Shown: positions 49,634-59,291 of the stretch, piece after piece
How positions within the stretch are numbered: position 1 is the first letter of the stretch
How the letters are laid out: each line of letters begins with the position of its first letter
NCBI RefSeq assembly: GCF_900106555.1
Contig: NZ_FNOE01000003.1
Coordinates: 1 to 64,000, forward strand
Direction: 5' to 3'
Length of the DNA stretch: 64,000 bases
Source of the DNA: Nitrosomonas oligotropha
Lineage (GTDB): Bacteria; Pseudomonadota; Gammaproteobacteria; Burkholderiales; Nitrosomonadaceae
The notes under the pieces: generated by a model
What the model saw: only the letters and a program-made list of their open reading frames with translations
The model's database searches: none
What the model was told of the DNA's origin: nothing
Program-made: the position numbers and the translations under genes

Positions 49634-50920
49634 CTAGCTTCTCGCAATCACGAGCTTCTGGCCAACGGACAAGTTTTCATCGCTGTTATTCCAAAGCTTG
49701 ATCTGATTGACGGTCGTACCGTAACGCTTGGCGATTTCATATAAGGTATCGCCTTTTTTCACCACATAAACATTCGATTGATAATTCTGCAGCTGTTTCT
49801 TCTTCAGTGCGGCAGCATCGCTATAATTCTCTGACACAATCTGCGGTACCAATATTTTTTGTCCGAGGGTAAGATTTTTGCTGCGCGCAATACCGTTAAT
49901 TGTCTGCAATTGCTTCACGGTAGTCTGATGACGCGCTGCGATTTCATTGATACTCTCCCCTTTCTTCACGTGATAAATTTGCCAAGATATTCTAGGATCT
50001 TGATATGTCTCAAGATTCTTCAGAAAAATATCTTTATTTCTTTTAGGCAACAACAACGTGCGAGGTTCGTCCGTCACCTTGATGACATAACGATTGTAGG
50101 CAGGATTTAATGCATTGAATTCAGCTTCGGAAATATTGGCAAGACGGGTAACGAGAGAGATGTCGATGTGTTCATGTATTTTGATTTCATCAAAATACGG
50201 TCGATTCGCTATCGGCCGGATTTGTATGCCATATTTCTTACTATTGACGATGATATCTTTAACGGCCAATAGCTTATAAACATAGTGCTTGGTATCGCTG
50301 GGCAGATTCAAATCATAAAAATTACTCGACCTGCCCTTATGAAGACTTCTGGATAATACCTTGCTGACTGCACCTTCGCCTAAATTGTAAGCCGCGATGG
50401 CCAGTTTCCAGTTATCAAATTTCGCATGGAGATACTGCAAATAATCCAGTGCAGCTCGGGTAGAAGCTATAACGTCTCGGCGGTCATCGTGCCATACATT
50501 TTGTGCTAACCCTAGGATTTTCGCCGTTTCGGGTTGAAATTGCCACAAACCCGCCGTTTGGCTATTGGATTTTATCAGCGGATTGTAAGCGCTTTCTATG
50601 ACCGGCATCAGTGCGACTTCCATCGGCATGCCACGACGCTCAACTTCCTCCACAATATGAAACAGGTACCGCTCGCTATTGGCAATGATGCGATTAAATA
50701 ACTCTGGATTCTGTGTATAGGAGGCGCCTATTTTGCGAATTGTTTTACTATCGGGTGGCAACGCCAAGGCAAAACCGTTTTGTATACGACCCCACAGATT
50801 TGCATGATACTGAATCTTATCTTGTACTAATGTATCCGCAAATGCATTCAGTGCTATAAATGAACAAAACCCAAGTGCCAGCGATATCAGCAAAACAATG
50901 CTTTTTCTTTTTAAAATCAT
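49634..50920 (-). CDS. Lytic transglycosylase with LysM domains (MltD-like)
   Basis: The 428-residue cell-wall enzyme starts with a hydrophobic export signal (IVLLISLALGFCSFIALNAF). The SLT domain has the catalytic Glu in LMPVIESAYNP and the pair GLWQFQPETAKILGL. Two LysM repeats follow at the C-terminus (YHVKKGESINEIAARH and YVVKKGDTLYEIAKRYG) and would bind peptidoglycan. It lacks an obvious lipobox, unlike E. coli MltD, though a Cys is in the signal region (GFCSF). Confidence 0.93.
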   Translation of the reverse strand: MILKRKSIVLLISLALGFCSFIALNAFADTLVQDKIQYHANLWGRIQNGFALALPPDSKTIRKIGASYTQNPELFNRIIANSERYLFHIVEEVERRGMPMEVALMPVIESAYNPLIKSNSQTAGLWQFQPETAKILGLAQNVWHDDRRDVIASTRAALDYLQYLHAKFDNWKLAIAAYNLGEGAVSKVLSRSLHKGRSSNFYDLNLPSDTKHYVYKLLAVKDIIVNSKKYGIQIRPIANRPYFDEIKIHEHIDISLVTRLANISEAEFNALNPAYNRYVIKVTDEPRTLLLPKRNKDIFLKNLETYQDPRISWQIYHVKKGESINEIAARHQTTVKQLQTINGIARSKNLTLGQKILVPQIVSENYSDAAALKKKQLQNYQSNVYVVKKGDTLYEIAKRYGTTVNQIKLWNNSDENLSVGQKLVIARS

Positions 50921-51075
50921 TTACATATATTATTTTCTATATCCATATCGATTAACAGGATATATAAATTTTTTGCATTTGCAAACTATTTTTTACAAAA
51001 AAGAAAATGAAAATTTAATAAATATGTTTAATAATCATAATACTAAATTAGTATCTTCAAGATAATTATTAAGAA

Positions 51076-51495
51076 TCATTCACGAATATTCGACTGACTA
51101 TTAAATTCCTGTAGCAAAACTACCGGTTTTGGCTGCCATCCTTTTTTCCGGTGATCAACGATAACATTGGTAAAAATACCGCCACGCACATAAAAACGCG
51201 CAGTTAACCGGATATAGCGGGGCTTTAAAACAGCGACGAGATCGTCGAGAATTTTATTCGTCACGGCTTCATGAAACACGCCTTCATTCCGGTACGACCA
51301 GATATAGAGTTTCAGGCTTTTAAGTTCGACGCATTTTTTGTCTGGAATATAATCGAGAATTAATGTGGCGAAATCGGGTTGTCCCGTTTTCGGGCACAAA
51401 CAAGTGAATTCAGGAATCTCCATATGAATATGGTAGTCCCGACTGGTAAAAGGATTCGGGAAGGTTTCAAGTGTTTTTTCAGGTTTACTGGCCAT
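51076..51495 (-). CDS. queF: NADPH-dependent preQ0 reductase QueF
   Basis: The 139-residue short-form enzyme reduces the nitrile of preQ0 to preQ1 in queuosine synthesis. The active-site Cys is in [13 protein letters not shown], and [18 protein letters not shown] is the QueF motif with the substrate-binding Glu. [12 protein letters not shown] follows. I saw no preQ1 riboswitch before it. Confidence 0.96.
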   Translation of the reverse strand: MASKPEKTLETFPNPFTSRDYHIHMEIPEFTCLCPKTGQPDFATLILDYIPDKKCVELKSLKLYIWSYRNEGVFHEAVTNKILDDLVAVLKPRYIRLTARFYVRGGIFTNVIVDHRKKGWQPKPVVLLQEFNSQSNIRE

Positions 51496-51591
51496 TCTTC
51501 TTCATGCTCGTGGTTAAATTAATTCGGTTACAATGATAAAATGCGTCATGCGCTTTATTTATTATAACTGCCTTACCCAATAAACAAAAAA

Positions 51592-54500
51592 TTGCGCCTA
51601 GCTCATATCAAGCTCGCCGGCTTCAAATCATTCGTCGATCCCACTGTAGTTCCCGTTTCGCAAGATCTGGTTGGTATCGTAGGCCCTAACGGTTGCGGTA
51701 AGTCGAACATCATCGACGCCGTACGATGGGTGCTGGGAGAATCGAAAGCTTCCGCTTTGCGGGGCGATTCGATGCAGGATGTCATTTTTTCCGGATCGGA
51801 TAACCGCAAAGCGGTTGGCCGCGCCAGTGTGGAAATCGTCTTTGACAACCATCTCAATAAGATTACCGGACAATGGTCCAGCTACGCTGAGATCGCCATC
51901 AAACGTGTCATTCAACGCGATGGCAACTCAAGTTATTACATCAATAATTTGCCCGTACGGCGCCGGGATATTGCCGATCTCTTTTTGGGTACAGGTGTCG
52001 GAGGCCGGGGTTATGCCATTATCGAACAGGGTATGATTTCCCGCATTATTGAAGCCAAGCCGCAGGAATTACGAAACTTCCTCGAAGAAGCTGCCGGAAT
52101 TTCCCAATATCGTGAAAGAAGGCATGAAACATCCACTCGGCTTGCTGAGTCGAGAAAAAATCTCACCCGCTTGGAAGATATTTGCCAGGAATTGGGCACA
52201 CAGCTGCAGCATCTGGAAGTGCAAGCAGAAATCGCGCAACAATACAAACAATTGCAGGAAAATCTGCACCACTCGCAATCCTTGCTATGGGTATTGCGCA
52301 GAACCGAGGCGCAAAAACAGCAGCAGCGTGCGGAACAAGACATTCAAAAGCTGGAAACCGAGTTGGAAATTGTGCTTGCAAATCAGCAGCAAGCAGAAAA
52401 AGACTATGAAGCAACACGTGCAAAAGAACATGCCGTAAACGACCAATTGCTTCAGGCACAGGGGCAACTGTATACGGCGGATGCCGAAATAGGACGTTTA
52501 GCGCAGGAAATCAATCATCTAAACAGCACGCATGATCGCCTGCTACAACAAACGCAACAAGTTGAAAATCAGCTGCAAAAAAATAATCAGTTGAAAGCTA
52601 GCAAACTGGAAAATCTGGCGCATTGGCAGCAGGAAAAAATAAAAATTGAATCAGCGCAACAAGACAGCATTCAAAAATGCCATGAAGAAAACGACAAACT
52701 CCCAGCCATAGAGGCAAATTTTCATGCCTGTCAGGAAAAATTAAACCAGCTCCGGCAGGATTTACTGCTCGTCGAACAAACCAGCCGCCTGGAAGACAAT
52801 CAACTCGTGCATGCGGCAAAAAATATTCAACAGCTTGAGGCGCGCCATGCCCGCTTATTACAAGAACAAAGCGAATTTGTGCTCATTGATCCTGGCCAAT
52901 TAACGGAATTACAGCAGCAGATCGATAACACTGAAAATAGGCTGGAAGAAGAACAATGTAAGCATCAGGAAATCGAAACACAACTCTCGGCAATAACCCA
53001 GTCCAAACAGCATATTGTCAGAGGAATTCAAGAACTGCAGCAGACATTGTCGCAAGCGTCAGCCCGCCACACGGCATTGCAAAATTTGCAGCAGAAACTG
53101 GAAAACAACCAGAGCTTAACCGCTTGGCTTCATCAACGACAGCTGGATACCTTGCCGCGCTTATGGCAGAAAATCAGCATCGCGCCAGAGTGGGAAAGCG
53201 CATTAGAAGCGATTCTGCGCGAACGGCTTAATAGTATTGAGATCGAGCAGCTGGATAGTATCCTCGATTGGATTGACGGCGTGCCGCAGGGAAAATGGAC
53301 GCTGCATGAAAAATCCGGCTTCGCCGATGATTTATCGTCCAGTGACATGCACAACCACACAGGTCAAAAATTACTCACCTGCATCACGGTCAATCAGCCT
53401 GAAATTCAATCCGTACTGGGCCATTGGTTAAAAAATGTATATATCGCCAACGATATCCAAGAAGGTCTCAGCGATAGAAATTCTCTGGGCTCTGGCGAAC
53501 TGCTCGTTACCCGCCAAGGACACATCCTGACCCGCACCAGTATCACTTTTTATGCACCCGATTCGCAATTGCACGGGGTTTTATCAAGACAGCAAGAGCT
53601 CATTCAAATACAAAAAGAAATGGACCAGCTCGAACCCGCCCTGCGCATGCAGCGCGATCTGCAGGCCAAAACCGAGCAGCAGTTCGCTGAACTGAACAAT
53701 GCCATTCAAACGGTTGATAAAAATAGCAAGCAATTGCAACAGCAGCGGCATGCGTTACAGCTGGATGCGGTGAAATTGTCGCAAGCCAGCGAACGTGCAG
53801 CACACCGCCATAACCAGATCAATGCTGAGTTGACGGAAATCCGGCAAGCCTTGGAACACGAGTATGCGCTGCGAGAATCCGCAACCATCCATTTGCAGGA
53901 CAATCAGCAAAAAATTGCCACACTCAAGGAGCAAGCGCAGCAAGCACAGCTCGCCTGGGAAACGGCCAATCAACAACTTGCACGGCAACGGCAAAACATC
54001 CAGCAATCGACCCGCGTGATGCAAGAAGCGGCGTTCCAGGCGCAAACCTGCCAGAACAAAATCATAGAAATCGAGTTGAACATACAGTCGCTGGATGAAG
54101 AACTGCAACATTTAACGCAAAACCAAGCCAACTTGCTCAGCGAAATGGACGAACTGAATGTTGCTCCGCTCACCGGACGCCTAGAAGCCGCCCAAACACA
54201 GCGAAAATCGATTGAACAAGCCGCATTGCAAGCACGGCAAGCGGTTGAAGATACCATTAGCCATTTACGGCGCATCGAAGAAACCCGGATGGCATCGGAA
54301 CAAAAATCGCATACGCTACGCGAGGCCACTAATCAAGCCCGGCTCAAGGAACAAGCGGCGAGCATCGCCATTGGCCAATTTGATGAATTGATCCGAGATG
54401 CTCATGTTGATACCGAAGTGCTATTACCCTTAAGTACCAAGAAAAGTGTTACCGGGTTGCACTCAGAGATCGAAAAACTGAATGCGGAAATTGCGGCATT

Positions 54501-55131
54501 AGGGGCTGTGAATCTTGCCGCATTGGAGGAACTCGAAAATGGCCGAAGCAGAGAATCCAGTCTGCTGATGCAATTACAGGATTTAAATGCAGCCATTGCA
54601 ACTTTGGAAAGTGCTATCCAGCAAATTGACCGGGAAACCGAACTACGTTTGCAAGACACATTCACTCAAGTCAATACTTATTTACGTGAGATTTTTCCGG
54701 TCATTTTCGCCGGTGGACAAGCCAGACTCGAATTCTGCGATGATAAAAACTTAGATGCCGGCTTAATGCTGACCGCGCAACCACCCGGGAAAAAAAATAG
54801 CTCCATCCAATTATTATCCGGCGGAGAAAAAGCATTGACGGCTTTGGCATTAATTTTTTCCTTATTCCGGCTCAATCCGGCACCTTTCTGCTTGTTGGAT
54901 GAGGTTGATGCTCCGCTTGACGACAGCAACACCAGCCGTTTCTGTGAACTGGTGAAAACCATGGCCAAACAAACGCAATTTCTATTCATCAGCCATAATA
55001 AAATCACGATGGAAATGGCGCAGCGATTAATTGGAGTTACAATGCAAGAACAAGGGGTATCAAGGATAGTGGCTGTCGATCTTGCTACGGCGGTACAAAT
55101 GGGCAAACGCGAAAAACAGCCTGCTATCTAA
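51592..55131 (+). CDS. smc: Chromosome segregation protein SMC
   Basis: The 1179-residue ATPase organises and separates chromosomes as a dimer. Walker A is GPNGCGKSNIIDAV, followed by the Q-loop region; two long coiled coils rich in Gln flank the hinge (about residues 500-670); the C-terminal head has the signature LLSGGEKALTALAL and Walker B FCLLDEVDAPLDDSN. The start is a TTG; it gives the family N-terminus MRLAHIKLAGFKSFVDP and no better start or Shine-Dalgarno is visible, so translation initiation may be weak. zipA follows after 86 bases. Confidence 0.97.
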   Translation: MRLAHIKLAGFKSFVDPTVVPVSQDLVGIVGPNGCGKSNIIDAVRWVLGESKASALRGDSMQDVIFSGSDNRKAVGRASVEIVFDNHLNKITGQWSSYAEIAIKRVIQRDGNSSYYINNLPVRRRDIADLFLGTGVGGRGYAIIEQGMISRIIEAKPQELRNFLEEAAGISQYRERRHETSTRLAESRKNLTRLEDICQELGTQLQHLEVQAEIAQQYKQLQENLHHSQSLLWVLRRTEAQKQQQRAEQDIQKLETELEIVLANQQQAEKDYEATRAKEHAVNDQLLQAQGQLYTADAEIGRLAQEINHLNSTHDRLLQQTQQVENQLQKNNQLKASKLENLAHWQQEKIKIESAQQDSIQKCHEENDKLPAIEANFHACQEKLNQLRQDLLLVEQTSRLEDNQLVHAAKNIQQLEARHARLLQEQSEFVLIDPGQLTELQQQIDNTENRLEEEQCKHQEIETQLSAITQSKQHIVRGIQELQQTLSQASARHTALQNLQQKLENNQSLTAWLHQRQLDTLPRLWQKISIAPEWESALEAILRERLNSIEIEQLDSILDWIDGVPQGKWTLHEKSGFADDLSSSDMHNHTGQKLLTCITVNQPEIQSVLGHWLKNVYIANDIQEGLSDRNSLGSGELLVTRQGHILTRTSITFYAPDSQLHGVLSRQQELIQIQKEMDQLEPALRMQRDLQAKTEQQFAELNNAIQTVDKNSKQLQQQRHALQLDAVKLSQASERAAHRHNQINAELTEIRQALEHEYALRESATIHLQDNQQKIATLKEQAQQAQLAWETANQQLARQRQNIQQSTRVMQEAAFQAQTCQNKIIEIELNIQSLDEELQHLTQNQANLLSEMDELNVAPLTGRLEAAQTQRKSIEQAALQARQAVEDTISHLRRIEETRMASEQKSHTLREATNQARLKEQAASIAIGQFDELIRDAHVDTEVLLPLSTKKSVTGLHSEIEKLNAEIAALGAVNLAALEELENGRSRESSLLMQLQDLNAAIATLESAIQQIDRETELRLQDTFTQVNTYLREIFPVIFAGGQARLEFCDDKNLDAGLMLTAQPPGKKNSSIQLLSGGEKALTALALIFSLFRLNPAPFCLLDEVDAPLDDSNTSRFCELVKTMAKQTQFLFISHNKITMEMAQRLIGVTMQEQGVSRIVAVDLATAVQMGKREKQPAI

Positions 55132-55217
55132 TGACTGTGATTAATTCCATAAAGCTGACATAATTTAATTTTAATACTGCACGTAACGGTAATTGTGCGA
55201 AATAGCAGGGAAATAAT

Positions 55218-56408
55218 ATGGAGATATTGAGTATGAGTGACTTGCAGATAAGCTTGATCATCATCGGCATCATCGTTATTGCCGGTGTCGTTGTCTTCAA
55301 CTGGTGGCAACAACTGCGTTACCGGCGAAAAATTCAAGCTGCGTTCGATCATAAACACGATGACATTCTGCTCGATGACCAGAATTCCGATGAGCCGTTT
55401 CAGCGGATTGAACCAAAATTTAATAAAGTCCCGGCGGATATCCCCTTAGATACTTTCGCGCCAATCGATACGCCAGCGAGTGAACCCAAAAGGCCACCGG
55501 CGGCACCACCTGCTCAAGCTGCAATCAATATCCCTATCAGCACCGCTACGGCCACAACTTCGTCGGCCGCTTCGCCGTTATTGGATTACGACGGCAATAC
55601 GAATTACATCGTCAACATCCGTTCCGAGTCCGTCATCCCCAATACCCATATTGCAAAATTACTGCAACGAAAATTCGATTTCGGCAAACCGGTATACTGG
55701 CTCGGTCAACAAGATAAAAATGAACCTTGGGAGGAGATTACCAACGAATCCAATGTCGATAGCGATGGTTACGGTCATTTAAAAGGCTGCTTGCAGCTTG
55801 CCGATAGAGCGGGTCCGATCAGCGAAGTCAATTTATCCAAATTCCGCGATCTGGTGCAGGATTTCGCAACGCAAGTTCATGCCGCAGCGGAATGCCCGGA
55901 CATCGTCAGCGCACACGAAAAAGCCGTCCAGCTCGATAAATTCTGCGCCGATGTGGATGTCATGATCGGCATCAACATCATCAGCAAGGACAACGGTGCC
56001 TTTGTCGGCACTAAGATTCGCGCGTTGGCCGAAGCGTCCGGCTTTAAGCTGGATTCAGATGGTTTATTCAAGTATCGCGACGATACCAATAATGTATTGT
56101 TTATTTTGAGCAATTATGAATCTCCTCCGTTCTTGCCTGAAAATATGAAATCGTTAACAACGCATGGTGTTACTTTCTTATTGGATGTACCCAGAGTCGC
56201 GCAAGGTGAAAGAGTATTTGATCAGATGACGCATCTGGCGAAGATTTTCTCTAATACGCTGGGCGGAATCATGGTTGACGATAACCGCGTCCCGCTCAGT
56301 GACAGCGGAATTCAAAGAAGCAAACAACAGCTCATCGAAATACAAACCGCAATGAAAAAGAATCATATCAACGCTGGCAGTCCGAGCGCATTGCGGTTAT
56401 TTGTATAA
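55218..56408 (+). CDS. zipA: Cell division protein ZipA
   Basis: The 396-residue protein anchors FtsZ to the inner membrane. The N-terminal membrane segment is LIIIGIIVIAGVVVFNWW, then a charged and Pro/Ala-rich linker to about 120, and a C-terminal FtsZ-binding domain (about 240-390) with IGINIISKDNGAFVG, GVTFLLDVPRVAQGE and TLGGIMVDDNRVPLSD. In relatives, zipA is often followed by ligA; here the next gene is a CDGSH protein and ligA is elsewhere. AGGGAA precedes the ATG; a second ATG five codons on is possible. Confidence 0.93.
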   Translation: MEILSMSDLQISLIIIGIIVIAGVVVFNWWQQLRYRRKIQAAFDHKHDDILLDDQNSDEPFQRIEPKFNKVPADIPLDTFAPIDTPASEPKRPPAAPPAQAAINIPISTATATTSSAASPLLDYDGNTNYIVNIRSESVIPNTHIAKLLQRKFDFGKPVYWLGQQDKNEPWEEITNESNVDSDGYGHLKGCLQLADRAGPISEVNLSKFRDLVQDFATQVHAAAECPDIVSAHEKAVQLDKFCADVDVMIGINIISKDNGAFVGTKIRALAEASGFKLDSDGLFKYRDDTNNVLFILSNYESPPFLPENMKSLTTHGVTFLLDVPRVAQGERVFDQMTHLAKIFSNTLGGIMVDDNRVPLSDSGIQRSKQQLIEIQTAMKKNHINAGSPSALRLFV

Positions 56409-56643
56409 ATATTTTTTGATAAAAAATTAAAGTTAAATCTGTGAGCATCCGTAATCGCTAGGACAACTGTCAATTGTTTCAATAAATAGTATTAACAATA
56501 TATAGTTAGCCAATATAGTTCAGCGATAATTGTGGAATGATAGCTATAATAATGATAAATATTATAATTTAGTGAAAAGACGTACTTAATATCTAGAATC
56601 ACTGCCAGACAATTATTGAATAACTTATTGATAAAAAGATAAA

Positions 56644-56889
56644 ATGGAAAATACCTCGAACACAAACCAACCTTTTTCACCGATCGAAGTCAAACTGGAA
56701 TCCGGGAAAGATTATTATTGGTGTACATGCGGTCGCAGCAAATCTCAGCCTTTTTGCGACGGCTCGCATAAAAATACAGAATTTACACCCAAGAAATTTA
56801 GTGTGAGTGAAGACAAAACTGCATGGCTATGTACCTGCAAAAAAACCGGTAATGCTCCTTTTTGTGATGGCACACATCGCAAACTATAA
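56644..56889 (+). CDS. CDGSH iron-sulfur domain protein
   Basis: The 81-residue protein holds two CDGSH-type motifs: WCTCGRSKSQPFCDGSH and LCTCKKTGNAPFCDGTH. Each C-X-C-X8-C-X3-H set would bind a [2Fe-2S] cluster. Dual CDGSH proteins of this size occur in proteobacteria and their cellular role is not settled. The stretch before it (56409-56643) is AT-rich and shows nothing else. Confidence 0.92.
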   Translation: MENTSNTNQPFSPIEVKLESGKDYYWCTCGRSKSQPFCDGSHKNTEFTPKKFSVSEDKTAWLCTCKKTGNAPFCDGTHRKL

Positions 56890-57027
56890 GTACCGGTAAA
56901 TAAAATCTCTATAAAAAAAACAACAACAAAAATAATAATAATATTTCAGTGAATACCCGGGCACGGCATAAGAATTGTAGATTTGGTTACCCATTAACCC
57001 TTTTAATAGTTCATAAATTAGTGCCCC

Positions 57028-57225
57028 ATGGAAACAGAACTGAAATCCTTAGAAGATAAAGTTTTTCAACTTTTACACTTGTATCAAAATACAAGCATTG
57101 AAAATAATAAACTGCGCAAAGAACTTGCGGACTCGCATGCGCATTGCGAGAAATTAAATGAGAAAATACATGTTACAGCGGATCGGCTTGAAACACTTTT
57201 GTTAAACATACCCGATAATGAATAA
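57028..57225 (+). CDS. ZapB-like / TIGR02449 family coiled-coil protein
   Basis: The 65-residue protein is one continuous coiled coil (LEDKVFQLLHLYQNTSIEN, KLRKELADSHAHCEKL) and matches the small TIGR02449 family found directly upstream of zapA. It resembles ZapB and probably assists the division ring. It overlaps zapA by eight bases, implying coupled translation. Confidence 0.88.
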   Translation: METELKSLEDKVFQLLHLYQNTSIENNKLRKELADSHAHCEKLNEKIHVTADRLETLLLNIPDNE

Positions 57226-57517
57226 TGAACCGCTAAACCTCAACATCATGGGACGGGATTTTTGCATTACTTGCCCCGATGAAGAACGTGAGGAAATCCT
57301 GCTTGCCGCAGCTTATCTTGATAAAAAAATTCAAGAAATCAAAGCAGAAGGAAAGATTGTTGACTCTGATCGCATCGCGCTTATCGCAGCATTGCAGATC
57401 GCGCATGAACTGCTGATGCTACGCAATGGAACTGGTTTTGACATCGATGAATTTCGGCGTAGAATTGTCTCATTAAGAAAGAAAGTTGATGAAGTTCTGA
57501 CTGATAAAGAAAGTTAG
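57218..57517 (+). CDS. zapA: Cell division protein ZapA
   Basis: The 99-residue protein has the ZapA N-terminal beta-hairpin (LNLNIMGRDFCITCPDEERE) and a C-terminal coiled coil (RRRIVSLRKKVDEVL). ZapA crosslinks FtsZ filaments at midcell. The gene is followed by 6S RNA, an order preserved in many proteobacteria. Confidence 0.94.
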   Translation: MNNEPLNLNIMGRDFCITCPDEEREEILLAAAYLDKKIQEIKAEGKIVDSDRIALIAALQIAHELLMLRNGTGFDIDEFRRRIVSLRKKVDEVLTDKES

Positions 57518-57551
57518 TATAGTTAATAGTTATCGTTGTAAATCAGGTTAA

Positions 57552-57725
57552 TCCCTGCGGTGTTCGTTTAGACTTATATTCTTTGAACCATTTTTAGAAA
57601 ATGGTTGTGGATTACAGTGATACTGTTGTGCGCGTCCTTTCGGGATGTTCCTGATGTATCCATGAAGCAACCACCTTGGACCCTATGGTTCAAGATGACG
57701 GTCTGACGGCATATGTGGGGAGCTA
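57552..57725 (+). ncRNA. ssrS: 6S RNA
   Basis: The segment after zapA has the 6S layout. The 5' part CCCTGCGGTGTTCG and the following TTAGAC can pair with GTCTGACGGCATATGTGGGG at the 3' end to make the closing stem. The 3' half contains CCTTGGACCC, GGTTCAAG and ACGGTCTGACGGCA, close to the conserved CCTTGAACCAAGGGTTCAAG segment of E. coli 6S RNA. The central part would form the large open bubble that mimics promoter DNA and holds sigma70 RNA polymerase. Ends are approximate. A terminator follows. Confidence 0.85.
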
Positions 57726-57731
57726 TTGCAA

Positions 57732-57766
57732 GACAAGAGATATTCAAAACATCTCTTGTCCTTTTT
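57732..57766 (+). terminator. Rho-independent terminator of 6S RNA
   Basis: GACAAGAGAT and ATCTCTTGTC form a perfect 10-bp stem with a nine-base loop, followed by CTTTTT and a further T-rich stretch. Confidence 0.88.
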
Positions 57767-57783
57767 AGTTTTTTCTTCCCGCA

Positions 57784-58443
57784 ATGACTACACGCGTAAT
57801 TCCATCGATACAGCAAAGCAGCAGAAATCCTCCCTTCCGCACGAAAACATTCTTATTTGATATCGGTCGCGTATTGCTGGATTTTGATTTTGAATCGTCA
57901 CTGGCACGATTGATTCCGTCAGGAACCGATAACGCGCACGAACGGATTCGTTCGGTGCTGCACCGTAAAGACGAATTGGAAAGCGGACAAATTGATCCAG
58001 CCGGTTATGCGGATTGGGCGCTGAGTATCTTGGGAAGTGATGCTACACGGGAACAGTTTTACCAGGCTTGGCAACAAATCTTCACTCGCAATGCGTCCAT
58101 GTGGCATTGCGTTCGTCAACTAGCCGCCGATAACCACAACCTGATTCTGATCTCGAATATCAATGCGATCCATTGTCCGTGGATATTTACTGCCTACCCT
58201 GAGTTCGCTTTATTTGAACACAAAATTTTGTCATTTGAGGCCGGTATTTTGAAACCGGAACTGGCCATTTATCAATATGCGATCAACACATACCGGCTGG
58301 ATCCAGCCGAGACCATTTATATTGACGATCAGCCGCAAAATATCGCGGCCGGCCAGCAGATGGGATTCCTCTGCTGGCAATATGATCTGAATCATCATCA
58401 GGCATTCGAGGTTTGGCTTCAAGAAACACTAGCTGCCGGTTAA
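57784..58443 (+). CDS. HAD family hydrolase (YihX-like)
   Basis: The 219-residue haloacid-dehalogenase-type phosphatase has motif I FLFDIGRVLLDFD, motif II LILISNINAIH, Lys in EAGILKPELAIYQ and motif IV YIDDQPQNIAAG. Note that motif I reads DIGRV, with Ile-Gly instead of the second Asp, DxGxV as in YihX-type sugar phosphatases. Substrate unknown. It sits where the 5-formyltetrahydrofolate cyclo-ligase gene often follows 6S RNA in other genomes. Confidence 0.9.
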   Translation: MTTRVIPSIQQSSRNPPFRTKTFLFDIGRVLLDFDFESSLARLIPSGTDNAHERIRSVLHRKDELESGQIDPAGYADWALSILGSDATREQFYQAWQQIFTRNASMWHCVRQLAADNHNLILISNINAIHCPWIFTAYPEFALFEHKILSFEAGILKPELAIYQYAINTYRLDPAETIYIDDQPQNIAAGQQMGFLCWQYDLNHHQAFEVWLQETLAAG

Positions 58444-58474
58444 CAAGTACATCGCGGCAAAACTTTTTATGAAG

Positions 58475-59131
58475 CTAGATTTTCTCCGCCAGAAAATGCT
58501 CGACCATCGCCTGTTTATAGTCTATTTGCCCGAACGATACATCTTTTAATTCACCTTTACGGTCGAACAAAATACACGATGGCGTTCCTTGCAGCGCAAA
58601 GCGCTCGAAAGTTTCCGCGCGCATCGATTTCTGCGTCATATAATGGTGGACTTGCTGCAACACGGTTTTTTTCTGCTCATCGTTGAACTTGTCGAAATCG
58701 GGCAAAAAATTTTGCGCATAATGCAGCACGCGTTCATCGGTCACCGGCTCGGTTTCCGCCACAACCCGGTCCATACCCACCGCAAACGGTATTTTCCACT
58801 TCAGCTTACCGTCCGACAATAAACCGTATTGATTGAGTGCCTTATAGGTTTCACCGATCACTTCGCCGGTCGCGATTAACTTTTGCAAATTCTCCAGTGT
58901 ATTCTTATCGTAATCTTCAAATGCCGTAGCCAAGCCGATCACATTCAGGCCCTGCGCATGATACCGCTCATGCAAATCAACCGCCCTGGGTAACGAGTAA
59001 ATGAAACACCCCGGGCAATTGACCTGAAAAACTTCGATCAAGACCACCGAACCGGTCAGATCATTGAGCGAGAGCGGGCCACCTTGTACCCAAGTATCAA
59101 CCGAAATATCAGAAAGTGTGTGATTATTCAT
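58475..59131 (-). CDS. Thioredoxin-fold redoxin protein
   Basis: The 218-residue protein has a TlpA/redoxin-like fold: VVLIEVFQVNCPGCFIYSLP holds a CPGC motif, and GTPSCILFDRKGEL holds the cis-Pro loop. A helical insertion of about 70 residues lies between. There is no signal peptide, unlike TlpA, so it is probably cytoplasmic. Role unknown; a thiol-disulfide or peroxide function is plausible. Confidence 0.85.
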   Translation of the reverse strand: MNNHTLSDISVDTWVQGGPLSLNDLTGSVVLIEVFQVNCPGCFIYSLPRAVDLHERYHAQGLNVIGLATAFEDYDKNTLENLQKLIATGEVIGETYKALNQYGLLSDGKLKWKIPFAVGMDRVVAETEPVTDERVLHYAQNFLPDFDKFNDEQKKTVLQQVHHYMTQKSMRAETFERFALQGTPSCILFDRKGELKDVSFGQIDYKQAMVEHFLAEKI

Positions 59132-59291
59132 AGTGTAAGTCGTCAGAACGCAGAAAAGTTTTGGAATATACTACAGAAGCTGGCCGTTAGCGTGCAGAAT
59201 TTTCATCAAAAATAAAACTGGCCGCAGGTCATTAATTATAATGAACCACTCTATACAAAGCTGCCTGTAAAAATCACCACTCATGTAAAAA

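Noticed and set aside
51496-51591. preQ1 riboswitch before queF
   Set aside because: The short upstream region of the minus-strand gene shows no compact pseudoknot with the A-rich tail typical of preQ1 aptamers.
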